Shown one piece after another: positions 1 to 4,987 of a DNA stretch of 5,651 bases. The notes under the pieces are model-generated. The model had not been told where the DNA came from, made no database searches, and saw nothing but the letters and a program-made list of their open reading frames with translations. Source of the DNA: an uncultured Opitutia bacterium (lineage in GTDB: Bacteria > Verrucomicrobiota > Verrucomicrobiia > Opitutales > Opitutaceae); the NCBI GenBank assembly GCA_903938935.1, contig CAJAFD010000305.1:1-5651 (forward strand). The letters are read 5' to 3'. Within the stretch, counting starts at the first letter, position 1. Each line of letters starts with the position of its first letter. A program made the translations under genes and the position numbers.

Positions 1-534
1 CTTCTGGTGGCCGGCGAACGAGACCGCCTCCATCGCGACGCCTTCCTGCATGCAGCCGTCGCCGGCGAGACACACGACGTGATAATCAAAAATCGTGTGC
101 TCGGCGGTGTTGAAACGCGCCGCCGCCATCTTGCCGGACATCGCCATGCCGACAGCGTTACCGATGCCCTGGCCGAGCGGGCCCGTGGTGCACTCGACAC
201 CGGGGGTCTCGTGGAATTCAGGATGTCCGGGCGTGGTGCTGTGCAGCGCGCGGAATTTTTTCACCTGCTCGATCGGTAAATCGTAGCCGCTCAGATGGAG
301 CCAACCGTAGAGAAACATCGAACCGTGGCCGGCCGAGAGGATGAAACGGTCACGATTGAGCCAACGCGGGCGGTCTGGGTTGTGCACGAGCGCGTGGCCG
401 TAAAGAACCGCGCCGATCTCGGCCGCACCCAAGGGCAGACCGAGGTGGCCCGACGAGCAGGCGTGAATAGCGTCGATGGCGAGGCCACGCGCTTGGTTGG
501 CGGCTTTAGCTAAAAGATGGGTTTGAAGCGTCAT
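1..534 (-). CDS. tkt: Transketolase, N-terminal part (gene runs off the left edge)
   Basis: This is the thiamine-diphosphate (pyrimidine/diphosphate-binding) part of transketolase, the cytosolic enzyme that moves two-carbon ketol units between sugar phosphates in the non-oxidative pentose phosphate pathway. Translation from the ATG at 534 stays open for 178 residues to the window edge. Landmarks are SGHLG (residues 28-32), DRFILSAGHGSM (62-73), LHSTTPGHPE (97-106), TTGPLGQGIGNAVGM (116-130) and the cofactor-binding GDGCMQEG (158-165), all in the order and spacing of E. coli TktA. The usual SGHPG is SGHLG here, a variant I associate with chlamydial-type transketolases from memory. A full protein would be about 660-670 residues, so roughly three quarters lies outside. 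No Shine-Dalgarno precedes the start, but the conserved N-terminal alignment leaves little room for another. The gene is separated from rplS upstream by two terminators, so it is probably its own unit. A dihydroxyacetone or formaldehyde transketolase is possible but less likely. Confidence 0.96.
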   Translation of the reverse strand, partial: MTLQTHLLAKAANQARGLAIDAIHACSSGHLGLPLGAAEIGAVLYGHALVHNPDRPRWLNRDRFILSAGHGSMFLYGWLHLSGYDLPIEQVKKFRALHSTTPGHPEFHETPGVECTTGPLGQGIGNAVGMAMSGKMAAARFNTAEHTIFDYHVVCLAGDGCMQEGVAMEAVSFAGHQK

Positions 535-551
535 GTTAAAACGAAAGAATG

Positions 552-581
552 ATCTAATCTATAGTCCCACGTGGCGGGCAA
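552..581 (-). promoter_or_regulatory. Possible promoter of the transketolase gene
   Basis: Read on the minus strand, TTGCCC (581-576) and TTAGAT (557-552) are spaced by 18 bases, with an overlapping TATAGA (563-558) as an alternative -10. The site lies in the 63-bp gap between the rplS terminators and the transketolase ATG, where a promoter would be needed. It would give a short leader of roughly 10 bases. The match is moderate and the sigma factor consensus of this organism is assumed, not known. Confidence 0.3.
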
Positions 582-597
582 TTGATTTTCTGGGCAT

Positions 598-626
598 AAA
601 AAAGCGAGCCCCGCGAGGCTCGCTTT
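598..626 (-). terminator. Intrinsic terminator of the rpsP-trmD-rplS operon (distal of two)
   Basis: A perfect 10-bp stem pairs 601-610 with 617-626 around a 6-base loop. On the minus strand it is followed directly by six T residues (603-598, the first three also closing the stem). This is a classic rho-independent terminator about 30 bases after the rplS stop codon. There is no T run on the plus-strand side, so it acts on minus-strand transcripts. Confidence 0.9.
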
Positions 627-630
627 GATC

Positions 631-655
631 AAAAAACATCGTCCTAAAGAACGAT
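631..655 (-). terminator. Weaker intrinsic terminator directly after rplS (proximal of two)
   Basis: On the minus strand, 655-638 folds into a 7-bp stem (one G-U pair) with a UUUA loop, followed by G and six T residues (636-631). It begins one base after the rplS stop codon. The stem is short and AT-containing, so it is weaker than the next hairpin downstream. The two together form a tandem terminator isolating the ribosomal operon from the transketolase gene. Confidence 0.6.
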
Positions 656-1048
656 TTAGCTGGCGGCAACCGGGGCAGCCGCAGCGGCGACCGGGGTGCG
701 GAATTCGCGTTCCTTGACGGAAACAGCGGCCTTACCCGTGCGACCGCGCAGGTAGTAAAGACGGGAACGCATCACCTCGGACTCGCGCTCCACTTCGACT
801 TTGTCGATGTTGGGGGAGTTCACGGGGAACACGCGCTCGACGCCTTCGCCGTAGCTGATGCGACGGACGGTGAACGTCTCGTGGATGCCGGCGCCTTTAC
901 GGGCGATGACAATACCGGAATAAATCTGGATGCGCTCTTTGTCGCCTTCACGGACCTTCGTGTGGACGCGGACACCGTCACCGACTTTAAACGGCGTGAT
1001 GTCTTTTTTCACCTGAGAGGCGGTGATCTGGCTGATGATCGGGTTCAT
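656..1048 (-). CDS. rplS: 50S ribosomal protein L19
   Basis: L19 is a large-subunit ribosomal protein located at the 30S-50S interface. The 130-residue product carries the family signature: PFKVGDGVRVHTKVREGDKERIQ (around residues 19-41, partly basic), YSGIVIARKGAGIHETFTVR (43-62), then the segment GVERVFPVNSPNIDKVEVER and the basic MRSRLYYLRGRTGKAAVSVKE. The family norm is about 115 residues. The excess is an alanine-rich C-terminal tail (TPVAAAAAPVAAS), probably disordered. The ATG lies 9 bases after the trmD stop codon, so the two are cotranscribed and probably translationally linked, although no Shine-Dalgarno is visible. It is the last gene of the operon, followed immediately by two terminators. 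Confidence 0.98.
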   Translation of the reverse strand: MNPIISQITASQVKKDITPFKVGDGVRVHTKVREGDKERIQIYSGIVIARKGAGIHETFTVRRISYGEGVERVFPVNSPNIDKVEVERESEVMRSRLYYLRGRTGKAAVSVKEREFRTPVAAAAAPVAAS

Positions 1049-1057
1049 GCTTTGAGT

Positions 1058-1729
1058 TTAGTTGAGTAAATCGGGTCGGACGGAAGAGGTTTTTTCCACT
1101 TGTCGCGCGTGCCGCCATTTTTCGATTTCAGCATGGTTACCAGAGAGTAAAACTTCTGGTACGGACATGCTCCGGAATTCGGCGGGACGCGTGTATTGAG
1201 GAAAGTCGAGCAACTTGTTGGTGAAGGATTCGTGCGTCAACGACTTTTCCTCACCGAGCACACCGGGGATAAATCGGGCCAGCGCATCGAGCACCACCGC
1301 GGCGGCTAAAGTGCCATTCGTCAGCACATAATCCCCGATGCTAATCTCCTGATCGATCACGCCATCACGGATGCGTTGGTCGATGCCTTCGTAATGGCCG
1401 CTCAAAAAAACGAGGTGTTTTTGGCGCGAAAGATCTAGAGCGAGGGCTGGCGACAAGGGAATCCCGTCCGGCGTGAGATAAATCCTGCGGCAGCCCGGAG
1501 TTTGCAACTGCTCGATGGCGGCGAAAACCGGCTCCGGCTTGAGCACCATCCCTGCGCCGCCGCCAAAAGGGCGATCATCAGCGGTCCGATGTTTATCCGT
1601 CGTCCATTTGCGCAGATCGTGCACCTCCACCGCCAAATGACCGGCCTCGATCCCACGCCCCAAGATGCTCTCGGTCAAAAATCCGTCGAGCATCCGCGGG
1701 AAAAGCGTGATGATATCGATCCGCAACAT
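1058..1729 (-). CDS. trmD: tRNA (guanine-37-N1)-methyltransferase
   Basis: TrmD transfers a methyl group from S-adenosylmethionine to N1 of G37 next to the anticodon of certain tRNAs, which prevents +1 frameshifting. It is a trefoil-knot (SPOUT) dimer. The 223-residue product has the N-terminal IDIITLFPRML (4-14), DDRPFGGGAGMV (51-62), the knot motifs SGHYEGIDQR (110-119), ISIGDYVLTNGTLAAA (129-144) and RFIPGVLG (152-159), then LLDFPQYTRP (173-182) and LLSGNHAEIEKWR (194-206) in the C-terminal domain. It is shorter than E. coli TrmD (255). Two positions are unusual relative to E. coli: the GGELPAM loop is NGTLAAA, and the residue aligned with catalytic Asp169 is Glu167 (HESF instead of EDSF). 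R152 matches catalytic Arg154. The start has no Shine-Dalgarno. The gene follows an intrinsic terminator after rpsP and directly precedes rplS. Confidence 0.98.
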   Translation of the reverse strand: MLRIDIITLFPRMLDGFLTESILGRGIEAGHLAVEVHDLRKWTTDKHRTADDRPFGGGAGMVLKPEPVFAAIEQLQTPGCRRIYLTPDGIPLSPALALDLSRQKHLVFLSGHYEGIDQRIRDGVIDQEISIGDYVLTNGTLAAAVVLDALARFIPGVLGEEKSLTHESFTNKLLDFPQYTRPAEFRSMSVPEVLLSGNHAEIEKWRHARQVEKTSSVRPDLLN

Positions 1730-1746
1730 GGTGTTGAAAAGAGGCT

Positions 1747-1782
1747 AAAAAGAAAAATCGCCCGAACCTTGCGGTCGGGCGA
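1747..1782 (-). terminator. Intrinsic terminator/attenuator between rpsP and trmD
   Basis: On the minus strand an 8-bp GC-rich stem (1782-1775 with 1765-1758) continues through a one-base bulge into two further G-C pairs closed by a GCAA tetraloop (1772-1769). It is followed by TTTTTCTTTTT (1757-1747). The plus-strand side has no T run. It starts 27 bases after the rpsP stop and ends 17 bases before the trmD ATG, so trmD-rplS must rely on readthrough or on a promoter inside rpsP. Confidence 0.88.
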
Positions 1783-1808
1783 CTTAGATTGATGACGTTG
1801 GTCGCCGA

Positions 1809-2075
1809 TTAGGAGGCGGCAACTTCCGCGGGAGCAGCACGACGGGCGCGCTTGATCATGGCGTGGAGCGTTTCAGTGGGCTTGGCGCCTTTACCGACCC
1901 AGTAGTCGACGCGGTCAAGCTTCACCTTGAAACCGTTAGCCTTGGCGCGGGGATCGTAGGTGCCGATCGTTTCGACCGGGTCGCCATCGCGGCGGGAACG
2001 GGCTTCGGCCACAACAACGCGGTAATGCGGTTGGTGAATAGCGCCGATGCGAGTGAGACGGATTTTGAGAGCCAT
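1809..2075 (-). CDS. rpsP: 30S ribosomal protein S16
   Basis: S16 is a small-subunit protein that binds 16S rRNA early in 30S assembly. The 88-residue product shows the full family pattern: MALKIRLTRIG (1-11), the segment HQPHYRVVVAEARSRRDGDPVETIGTYDP (14-42) and VDYWVGKGAKPTETLHAMIKRA (56-77, partly variable). The C-terminus ends in a short Ala-rich tail (APAEVAAS) resembling the one on L19. The ATG at 2075 fits the universally conserved N-terminus exactly, yet no Shine-Dalgarno lies upstream. It is the first gene of the operon and is divergent from ychF. In many bacteria a KH-domain gene and rimM follow rpsP; neither is present here. Confidence 0.98.
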   Translation of the reverse strand: MALKIRLTRIGAIHQPHYRVVVAEARSRRDGDPVETIGTYDPRAKANGFKVKLDRVDYWVGKGAKPTETLHAMIKRARRAAPAEVAAS

Positions 2076-2117
2076 GACGATAGGTTTGCGGATCAGTTCT
2101 TAGTTGAAAAGCGGAAG

Positions 2118-2146
2118 AAAAGACGCGGCCACAATCAGCTTGTCAA
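2118..2146 (-). promoter_or_regulatory. Probable promoter of the rpsP-trmD-rplS operon
   Basis: On the minus strand there is an exact TTGACA -35 (2146-2141), a 17-base spacer, and a weak -10 TCTTTT (2123-2118; three of six consensus matches). Transcription would start near 2110 and leave a leader of about 35 bases before the rpsP ATG. The perfect -35 in the only intergenic gap upstream of rpsP supports the call. The weak -10 is the main doubt. Confidence 0.5.
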
Positions 2147-2178
2147 GCCCCTACTCCCGCCGCTGTGTTCCCGTTCTT

Positions 2179-3282
2179 ATGCTCAAAGCTGGCATCGTCG
2201 GTCTGCCTAACGTCGGCAAGTCCACTCTCTTTAACGCGCTCACTCGTTCCCGCAAGGCCGAGGCTGCCAACTATCCATTTTGCACGATCGACCCCAATGT
2301 CGGCGTCGTTGTGGTGCCGGATGAACGCGCCTACGTCCTGCAAAAAATCGCCAAGACCAACGTCGTCGTCCCAGCAGCCATCGAGTTCGTCGACATCGCC
2401 GGCCTGGTCGCCGGTGCCAGCAAAGGCGAAGGCCTCGGCAACCAATTTCTCGCCACCATCCGCGAAGTCGACGCCATCGTCCAAGTCGTGCGTTGCTTCG
2501 AGGATAACGACATCATCCACACGATGGGCGGCGTCGATCCTGTCCGCGACATCGAGGTGATCACCACCGAGCTCGTGCTCGCCGATTTAGATGCCGTCAC
2601 CAAGCGCATTGATAAGTCCCAGAAAAAAGCCAAATCCGGCGACAAAGAAGCCATCGCCGAAATAGCGCTGCTCGAAAAACTTTCCCCGCACCTCAACTCC
2701 GGCAAAACCGCCAACACCTTCGCGGCCACGCCTGAGGAAGTAGCGATGATGAAGTTGTTTCAATTGCTCACCGCGAAGCCCGTGCTCTTCGCCTGTAACG
2801 TCGCTGAGAGCGACCTCGCCACCGCCGAAGCCAACCCGTTCGTTAAGCAAGTCGCCGAATTTGTCCGCACGCATCACGACGCCGCTTACGTGCCGATCAG
2901 CGCCAAGATCGAGTCCGAGCTCATCGACTTGCCCGCCGACGAAGCCAAAGCGTTCCTCAAGGACCTCGGCGTCGATGACTCCGGCGTCTCCGCCCTCATC
3001 AAAGGCACCTACAACTTGCTCGGTCTGATGACCTACTTCACCGCCGGTGAAAAAGAAGTGCGTTGTTGGACGATCGTCAAAGGCTGGAAAGCGCCGCAAG
3101 CCGCCGGCGTCATTCACACCGACTTCGAAAAAGGCTTCATCAAAGCCGAAATCGTTTCCTATCACGATCTCACCACGCTCGGCAGCGTCGCCGCCGCCCG
3201 TGAAGCCGGTAAATATCGCCTTGAAGGCAAAGAATACGTCTTCGCCGATGGCGACGTCGCGCTCTTCCGCTTCAATAATTAA
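2179..3282 (+). CDS. ychF: Redox/ribosome-associated Obg-family ATPase YchF
   Basis: YchF (OLA1 in eukaryotes) is a cytosolic P-loop NTPase of the Obg family that prefers ATP, binds ribosomes and affects translation and oxidative stress responses. The 367-residue product matches the usual length (363 in E. coli). Motifs are the P-loop GLPNVGKST (8-16), the switch region NYPFCTIDPN (31-40), DIAGLV (72-77; G3), KGEGLGNQFL (82-91), and NVAE (207-210), the NxxE form of G4 that explains the ATP preference. A coiled helical insert lies around 120-190, and the C-terminal TGS domain (about 283-366) contains TYFTAGEKEVR and AAGVIHTDFEKGF. I chose the ATG at 2179, which gives MLKAGIVGLPN as in homologues. 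An in-frame TTG at 2104 would add 25 unrelated residues across the divergent promoter region. No Shine-Dalgarno precedes the chosen ATG. Codons are strongly C-ending, consistent with good expression. Confidence 0.98.
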   Translation: MLKAGIVGLPNVGKSTLFNALTRSRKAEAANYPFCTIDPNVGVVVVPDERAYVLQKIAKTNVVVPAAIEFVDIAGLVAGASKGEGLGNQFLATIREVDAIVQVVRCFEDNDIIHTMGGVDPVRDIEVITTELVLADLDAVTKRIDKSQKKAKSGDKEAIAEIALLEKLSPHLNSGKTANTFAATPEEVAMMKLFQLLTAKPVLFACNVAESDLATAEANPFVKQVAEFVRTHHDAAYVPISAKIESELIDLPADEAKAFLKDLGVDDSGVSALIKGTYNLLGLMTYFTAGEKEVRCWTIVKGWKAPQAAGVIHTDFEKGFIKAEIVSYHDLTTLGSVAAAREAGKYRLEGKEYVFADGDVALFRFNN

Positions 3283-3294
3283 GCCGCTCCGCCA

Positions 3295-3324
3295 GGCTCG
3301 CGGCCGAGCCATCGCGGCCGTTTT
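3295..3324 (+). terminator. Probable intrinsic terminator of ychF
   Basis: Two CGGCCG arms (3301-3306 and 3315-3320) can pair around an 8-base loop and are followed by TTTT (3321-3324). An alternative 6-bp hairpin (3295-3300 with 3305-3310) overlaps. The position is the 55-bp gap between the convergent ychF and pcp genes. The T run is short, so termination may be partial. The minus-strand side lacks a T run, so no terminator for pcp is visible here. Confidence 0.55.
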
Positions 3325-3337
3325 AGTGAGCTGACAT

Positions 3338-3994
3338 TTAATGCGTCTGACCGCCGGCCAGACGCAGATCTTTTTTACGTCGCAACGCGGTCTCAACGGC
3401 CAAAGCCACGCCGTAGACCATGTCTTCCAGCGGCAAACTCGCCTGCCCCTTCTGCGCCTGCTCCGGCAAAAACGGCACGTGGATAAAACCGCCTCGCACA
3501 TCCTTTCGCGTCCGCAGCGCATGCATCAAACCATAGAAAACGTGGTTACACACAAACGTCCCCGCCGTCTGCGATACTTCACTCGGCAGCCCCGCCGCAC
3601 GCAAAGCCGCGACGATCGCCTTCACCGGCAACGTTGAAAAATACGCCGCCGGTCCGCCCCGCACCACCGGCCGATCCACCGGTTGCGCGCCGGCATTGTC
3701 GGTGATGCGCGCGTCATCCACATTGAGCGCCACGCGCTCCGGTGTGATCGCCGCTCGCCCACCCGCCTGCCCCACACCGATCACCAACGCCGGCCGATGC
3801 ACGCGCAACAACCGCTGCAATTCCGGGATCGCCGCGCCAAACACGCAGGGCAACAGCGCCCCGACCACCGTGTGCCCCGCGATCACCGTGCCGTGTAAAT
3901 TACGCACGATTTCCAGCGAGGGATTGATCTCGGCGCCGTCAAACGGCTCGAAGCCCGTGACCAAAACCGTCCGCATTTTCAGTTTCGTTTTCAT
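3338..3994 (-). CDS. pcp: Pyroglutamyl peptidase I (pyrrolidone-carboxylate peptidase)
   Basis: This cytosolic cysteine peptidase (MEROPS family C15) removes N-terminal pyroglutamate (5-oxoproline) from peptides. The 218-residue product, close to the usual 200-215, has the N-terminal LVTGFEPFDGAEINPS (11-26) and the three catalytic residues in their proper motifs: Glu86 in GQAGGRAAITPERVA (75-89), Cys149 in TAGTFVCNHVFY (143-154) and His172 in GFIHVPFLPEQ (169-179). It should therefore be active. Two starts are possible: ATG at 3994, or ATG at 3976, which would remove six Lys/Thr-rich residues and give MRTVLVTGFEPF, as in many homologues. Neither has a Shine-Dalgarno. It is the last gene of the DUF969-DUF979-pcp set, 30 bases after DUF979. 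I recall the same neighbours in Firmicutes such as streptococci, which supports a shared role. Pyroglutamate released here would need a 5-oxoprolinase, which is not in the window. Confidence 0.97.
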   Translation of the reverse strand: MKTKLKMRTVLVTGFEPFDGAEINPSLEIVRNLHGTVIAGHTVVGALLPCVFGAAIPELQRLLRVHRPALVIGVGQAGGRAAITPERVALNVDDARITDNAGAQPVDRPVVRGGPAAYFSTLPVKAIVAALRAAGLPSEVSQTAGTFVCNHVFYGLMHALRTRKDVRGGFIHVPFLPEQAQKGQASLPLEDMVYGVALAVETALRRKKDLRLAGGQTH

Positions 3995-4024
3995 TAAAAA
4001 AATAAGCCGAGATCACGTGTCATT

Positions 4025-4987
4025 TTAAAATCGATACACGAGCACCATCATTAAAATCACATTGGCCGCGAAAATCACCAAGGCCAGAGGCACCTGCGCC
4101 TTGATCACCGCGTGCTTGTCATCGAGCTCCAGCAACATCGCCGGCACCAAATTAAAATTCGCCGCCATCGGCGTGAGCAACGTCCCGCAATAACCCGAGA
4201 GCATCCCGATCGCCGCCATGATCGCCGGATTTCCGCCGTGCAAGATCACGATAAACGGCAACCCGATCCCACCCGTGATCACCGCAAACGCCGCGAACGC
4301 ATTCCCCATCACCATCGTAAACAGCGCCATCCCGCCGCAATACGCCACGACCGCCACCCAAGGCACGCCCGTCGGCACGGCTTGCGCCACCAATCCCGCC
4401 ACGACCTCACCTACACCCGCCTTAGCAAAAATCCCACCGAGCGCCGCCAGCATCTGCGGTAATATCAGCGACCATCCGAGCGTTTGCAGCAATCGACTGC
4501 CTTCCCGCGAGGCTGCGCCGACGCTCGCTCCCGTCGTGCGCATCGCGGCGATCAGCGCGAGCATCGCGCCGAGACTGAGAGCAATTAAGGTGACATGCTT
4601 CGGCTCCACGAGCCACACGTCGCCGAGGTGCAACTCGCCCAAAACCAACGTGCCCACGACCGCCGTCGCCGGAATCAACAACGCCGGCCAAAAAATCCGA
4701 TTTTTCAAACGCTCCGCGTGCCCGACCCGTTCCTCTCGCGAAGCCTCTTGGCTCGCACCGCGCGCGACTTGGCCCGTCGCCGCTAGCACCACCATCACGA
4801 CCACGAGGTAACCAACGAGCGTCGGCGGCAACACGTTCGCCCCGATAAACGTCACGCCCAACAACGCCCAAAACAACGCCGAACCCCAGCGCCGTGGATG
4901 CTGCCGCTCAGCTGCGATCCGGCCCGCCAACACAAACAAATACAAGCCCACCACCGCGTAGCAGGATTCCACAGTGATGATTTTCAT
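4025..4987 (-). CDS. DUF979 family membrane protein, putative permease subunit
   Basis: The 320-residue product is a hydrophobic inner-membrane protein of the DUF979 family, whose function is unproven. Likely membrane segments are near residues 8-26, 37-53, 55-72, 99-117, 131-149, 168-188, 209-227, 230-250, 254-272 and 298-318, with a charged cytosolic-type loop at about 76-96. The C-terminal half holds the strongly conserved family stretch: ILPQMLAALGGIF (175-187), MGNAFAAFAVITGGIGLPF (227-245), GGNPAIMAAIGMLSGYCGTL (251-270), LTPMAANFNLVPAMLLEL (271-288) and HAVIKAQ (292-298). The start at 4987 is decided by a strong GGGAGGTG ribosome site about 5 bases upstream and by an ATGA overlap with the DUF969 stop codon. 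A longer frame back to 5116 is just an overlap with DUF969. With DUF969 and pcp it probably forms a two-part transporter for pyroglutamyl peptides or 5-oxoproline; the substrate is inference. Confidence 0.92.
   Translation of the reverse strand: MKIITVESCYAVVGLYLFVLAGRIAAERQHPRRWGSALFWALLGVTFIGANVLPPTLVGYLVVVMVVLAATGQVARGASQEASREERVGHAERLKNRIFWPALLIPATAVVGTLVLGELHLGDVWLVEPKHVTLIALSLGAMLALIAAMRTTGASVGAASREGSRLLQTLGWSLILPQMLAALGGIFAKAGVGEVVAGLVAQAVPTGVPWVAVVAYCGGMALFTMVMGNAFAAFAVITGGIGLPFIVILHGGNPAIMAAIGMLSGYCGTLLTPMAANFNLVPAMLLELDDKHAVIKAQVPLALVIFAANVILMMVLVYRF

Noticed and set aside
567..574. CCACGTGG palindrome upstream of the transketolase gene as an operator
   Set aside because: It is a perfect 8-bp palindrome located between the candidate -35 and -10, but the symmetry does not extend further and one short site in GC-rich DNA is weak evidence.
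1502..1792. Plus-strand open frame of 96 codons opposite trmD
   Set aside because: It is antisense to a certain gene, crosses the terminator, and shows no recognisable domain.
2104..2135. TTGAAA ... CACAAT as a plus-strand ychF promoter
   Set aside because: The spacing is 20 bases, too long for a normal sigma-70-type promoter, and no better pair was found. The ychF promoter presumably lies in this gap but I cannot place it.
2104..2178. 25-codon upstream extension of ychF from a TTG
   Set aside because: It runs through the promoter region shared with rpsP, adds residues with no counterpart in YchF homologues, and the ATG at 2179 matches the conserved N-terminus.
2587..3522. Open frame of 311 codons on the minus strand opposite ychF
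   Set aside because: It is the antisense shadow of ychF, crosses the ychF terminator and the end of pcp, and its sequence is low-complexity Arg/Gly/Phe/Val with no family signature.
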